A stretch of 64,000 bases of DNA from contig CM032229.1 in the NCBI GenBank assembly GCA_019009955.1, positions 2,168,501 to 2,232,500 of the forward strand, in the 5' to 3' direction. Shown here piece after piece: positions 60,368-64,000 of the stretch. A program made the translations under genes and the position numbers. The notes below the pieces were generated by a model. The model saw only the letters and a program-made list of their open reading frames with translations. It was not told the origin of the DNA and searched no databases. The stretch is from Riptortus pedestris. Its lineage: Eukaryota > Arthropoda > Insecta > Hemiptera > Alydidae. Every line of letters starts with the position of its first letter. Positions within the stretch are counted from its first letter, which is position 1.

Positions 60368-61963
60368 TATATATATAAAATTGTAACCTCTGTCTGTACA
60401 TTGATTTTTTTCGCGAAATTTCACGATAACTTTTCGTTTCACATGTCATAGACACCATAACTGCATTTTGTTTCTTTGGTGTCTGTTTGTTTGTTTGTTT
60501 ATTTGTTTGTTTGTTTGTTTGTTTGTTTGTTACCTTTTCACGCATAAACTGCTGAACCGAATTTTATGAAACTTGGAATGTATATTACTACTAGCCCAAC
60601 TTAGACTTTAGGCTATATTAATATTCTCTAAGACGAACAGGAGTGGGGGTTATAAGGGAGGCCTGAAATTAAAAATGACGATATTTCATTTCCTATTGCT
60701 TTTTCAGCAAATATGCACATAACAAAAGTTGTTTATTTTGTAATTTAGAGTAACTTATGTTATATGCACTTTTGCCGTATACGGAAGTATAAATGAGTTA
60801 TACGCTAAAAACTATAGCGGGGAGTCCACAATTTTATTTGGCACAAAAGACTCAACCGAACTAAACCAAACTCGGTATGTGAATTAGCACTAACGATTTC
60901 CTTATAATAAGCCATACTAACATTTCTAGGGACGGGCAGGAGTGGGGGTTATAAGGGAGGCTTGAAATTAAAAATAGCGATATTTCGTTTCCTATTGCTT
61001 TTTCAGCAAATATGCAAATTACAAAAGTTGTTTATTATGTTATTTAGAGTAACTTTTGTTATATGCACTTTTGCCGTATACGGAAGTATAAATGAGTTAT
61101 ACGCTAAAAACTATAGCGGGAGTCCACAATTTTATTTGGCACAAAAGACTCAACCGAACTAAACCAAACTCGGTATGTGAATTAGCACTAACGTCTTCCT
61201 TATAATAAGCCATACTAACATTTCTAGGGACGGGCAGGAGTGGGGGTTATAAGGAAGGCCTGAAATTAATAATAGTGATATTTCGTTTCCTATTGCATTT
61301 TCGGCAAATATGAACATAACAAAAGTTGTTTATTTTGTTTTTTAGAGAAACTTTTTTTATATACACTAGTCATATACCGAAGTATAAAGGCGTTATACGC
61401 TAAAAATTATAGCGGGAGTCAACAATTTTATTTGGCACAAAAAACTCAACCGAACTAAATAAAACACTCAGTATGTGTATTAGCACTAACGCCTTCCTTA
61501 TAATAAGCCATACTAACATTTCTAGGGACGGGCAGGAGTGGGGGTTATAAGGGAGGCCTGAAATTAATAATAATGATTTCCTATTGGGGTTTCGGCAAAT
61601 ATGCACATAACAAAAGTTGTTTATTTTGTTATTTAGAGAAATTTGCTCAACACTTCTTTTCAATATGAACTACCAGGTACCTCACCTGAAAAAATTAATT
61701 CAAATGTATGCCAATATTTTCTCCTTAATAATTCAAATCTTTGCATAATGCACAGGAGGCGGGAAATATGACAATATGCAGGACAGTGAAGTCTTACATA
61801 AAAAAATAATTTTATTATTAACAAATGCCAACAACGGGCGTTAACCCTAAACACTGGAACGGGTAAATGTCAAAATATTGTGCAAAGTAAAGCCTTGCCA
61901 AAAATATACCATCACCATTCAGCCTCAAATGAATTCCCGAGCGAAGCCGGGTATCTGAGCTAG
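60368..61963 (+). mobile_element. Helitron-like element, subfamily I (4 monomers)
   Basis: Directly follows the previous copy head to tail. (GTTT)n is at 60481-60531. It ends with hairpin CCGAGCGAAGCCGGG, TATCTGAG, CTAG, and then TCAGTG, which is unique DNA. This is the clearest 3' insertion boundary in the window. Confidence 0.76.
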
Positions 61964-62984
61964 TCAGTGTATAAATACCTTGAGTCTGTATCGAATTATA
62001 CCTCTTACTGTATCTAGGGTCCTCACAAAAGGAGGGATAGGGAATAGAATGTGAGATGGCTTCGAATTTGTTCCACCAACATGGTTGAAATCTTCCTAGT
62101 TCAGGTTTTGAAGGCGGATATCTGTGACATTGAATGTCCAAGCCATGATGACGCCTAGGACGGACCACCGAGCTGTCTATAAGGAAATGTTGCATAGAAC
62201 ATGTTAGTCAGGTTAATATGTGCAAGGCGAGTATAACCAGGGGAGAGGTTCCCTATTATACAGCATCACCGTGGAAAAACATATATTGTCCCCAGCAATT
62301 ACTAGCACAAAGACTCGCCTCTTCTTCCTAGCCCGGGCATCCCTGCCTAGCACGGACCTGTATCGTTTATTTCATTGTATACTCTCAATCATCTCTATCC
62401 CTCCAAAATGACAATAATCATTGGATCAACTGTCCATCAGCGGAAAATCTAGCTGGATGAGAAACGATTAGTTTGACTTATTGCCTGCCGAATTATGAAG
62501 CCCTAAAAGACTACTGTCATCAATATTCATGGTGATACTCAATTGCCTCACGGTGCTGAGTGAGCGAGAGGAGAACTGAGGCAAGCCCAACATCAAATAC
62601 CGACAAACGCACTGCTAAACAACATTTACAGTGTAGGATCCTGAGTTAGAGTGTTAATTAACTGAGCCAATAAAAAACTCAGTTTTAGCATACATTGAAA
62701 TTTTTGTTTACATAGTCTTCTACTAAGGGAGAAGTAGAAAATAAATAGCGAGTTGACATAGCCAGTATGTCATTCCACCACTTGGGAATTGTTCTTAGTT
62801 TAAGTGGTCCTCCGTGGCAGATTTAAGTATTTGGGGACTTATGTGAAATCTGCTAAAAGTTGCGTAAACTAAGCAGACTTCCTACACGTTGGAATGACAC
62901 ATTACTGATCTCATCTCACTATGTTATCTCTATTTAAAAAAAAAAAAAAATAAAATAAAAAACTGTGCTTAAACTATGTGTGCT
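61964..62984. other. Laminin intron 2 DNA
   Basis: Unique sequence; short open frames on both strands (for example 62220-62411 on plus) have no recognised domain. A family-B-like fragment, 'gcgtaaactaagcagacttc', lies at about 62862-62882 and an A run at 62937-62950. Confidence 0.4.
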
Positions 62985-63303
62985 CGGATTGGTTTTACGT
63001 TCATTATAGATGTTATTTAATTGTAATAAATGCTATCCATGATTATGGTTTGAATTATTTAAAAACGGTGACTCAAAAAGTGGAAAGGGATAGATTAGGA
63101 ACGCATTTTATTTATTCTTCAAAACTAAAATTTCTATTTTATTAGTCCCCAAAAGTTACCCTATAGGATTGGCTATTTCAGAAAATCTATACATCGTGGG
63201 GGGAAGTGTAATTGTACACATTGAAGTCTTACTATAAAAATGTCATCAATAGTCAGTCAAGAATGATTTCCCGGGCATCGCCAGTTACCCACATTAGCTA
63301 GTA
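62985..63303 (+). mobile_element. Helitron-like element, subfamily II, 3' end only
   Basis: 'gctatccatgattatggttt' to 'tttcccgggcatcgccagtt', then ACCCACATTAG, CTAG followed by TAAAA. It matches the subfamily II head at 14.03-14.33 kb in inverted orientation, with a damaged hairpin. Confidence 0.62.
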
Positions 63304-64000
63304 AAATCTTAAATGATAACCTTATCACACTAACTCTTTGCAAGGATCTCACATAATAAAAGTCCGTTCAGAACAATATTTGGTTTTTATGCTTGGAATA
63401 AGAAATTTCGAGATATATTCACTCATTGTTAATATTAAATTTGTAGAAGTGGGGGTTTACTGAATGCTAAAAACTATAATAATGCAAATATTTCGATGAA
63501 CATTAAAGATAGAGAAAACTTGCCTATAACACCATTAACAGAACATGAAATTTGCAAAATATTAGTTTTATGTAGTTTTCGATTCAACATGTAATAACGA
63601 CTATAATTAATATCCATGATAGAGCAAATTCATAAGAAACAACATTTATAGACAATTGGCAATAATTTTTTTTTAATTAAATGAGTTCCGCAACGCGACG
63701 ATTTACTCATTATACTAGTGTGCTCAAAAAAGCGTACAACAAAAAAAAGTAACGGAAAAAGAGTGAACTATGGTGATTTTTGAAACGGGATATTGGTATC
63801 CCAGTCTTATATGAAGCTAACGACATTGTATATAGAAACATTAGGCAAGGCCTGGACAACCTTGGGCATATTGTGGGCAAATACGTTCGCGGGCTGCTTT
63901 TAAAAGTAATGCATTTTAAAGTAGTGTTCATAATTTGTAACGATAGATATCAGACATGAAATTATACGACAATGTAACAATAATACAATTTATTAAAATA
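63304..64000. other. Laminin intron 2 DNA with decayed family B
   Basis: 'gtgggggtttactgaatgct' and 'atgcaaatatttcgatgaac' at 63450-63505 are variant family B. The rest is unassigned; the window ends inside the intron. Confidence 0.45.

Noticed and set aside
42000..64000. Laminin exon 3
   Set aside because: Searched by eye on the plus strand for the next LN-domain block; nothing convincing found. A short exon could still be missed.

Overview
The window is a piece of an AT-rich animal nuclear genome. It has spliced protein-coding exons, very long introns, and dense nests of Helitron-type and other transposable elements. The laminin exons look most like an arthropod laminin alpha (LanA type), so an arthropod is the best guess; the species cannot be named from the sequence alone.

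Left edge (1-6.1 kb): mostly unique or decayed AT-rich DNA. On the minus strand at 3,646-4,025 are the first two coding exons of a calpain-like (C2 peptidase family) protein. Its catalytic-site motif has Asn where active calpains have Cys. No later calpain exon was found in the window.

Helitron region (6.1-31.7 kb): thirteen full-size or nearly full-size non-autonomous Helitron-like elements lie head to tail, followed by inverted copies. On their own coding-style strand they end with a short GC hairpin, about 10 nt, then CTAG followed by T, as in Helitron 3' ends. Each carries 2 to 7 tandem copies of a roughly 298-bp monomer with a 12-bp inverted repeat, and a (GTTT)n tract. Two subfamilies alternate and form a 3,582-bp higher-order unit, nearly identical between copies and repeated from about 12.4 to 28.2 kb. 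At 28.23 kb two elements meet tail to tail and form a 1.6-kb-arm inverted repeat.

Laminin gene (34,019 to beyond the right edge, plus strand): exon 1 (signal peptide and start of the laminin N-terminal domain) and exon 2 (continuing that domain) are separated by a 7.2-kb intron, both junctions in phase 0. Exon 2 is preceded directly by seven 77-bp tandem repeats that each contain a look-alike of its splice acceptor. The remaining 22 kb reads as intron 2; exon 3 was not found.

The laminin introns are filled by a second dispersed family, called family B here. It has a palindromic 5' end, an inverted repeat placed asymmetrically before a 3' hairpin, and a (TA)n tract in the middle: the architecture of Helentron-associated (DINE-1/HINE-like) elements. 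Nested in or beside family B copies are a TA-flanked terminal-inverted-repeat element, two poly(A) retroposons, a likely solo LTR, a deleted hAT element, a 1.44-kb Tigger/pogo element with a frameshifted transposase, and three minisatellites (42, 77 and 104 bp units). No tRNA, rRNA, CRISPR array or bacterial feature was seen. Most short open frames are shadows of the repeats.
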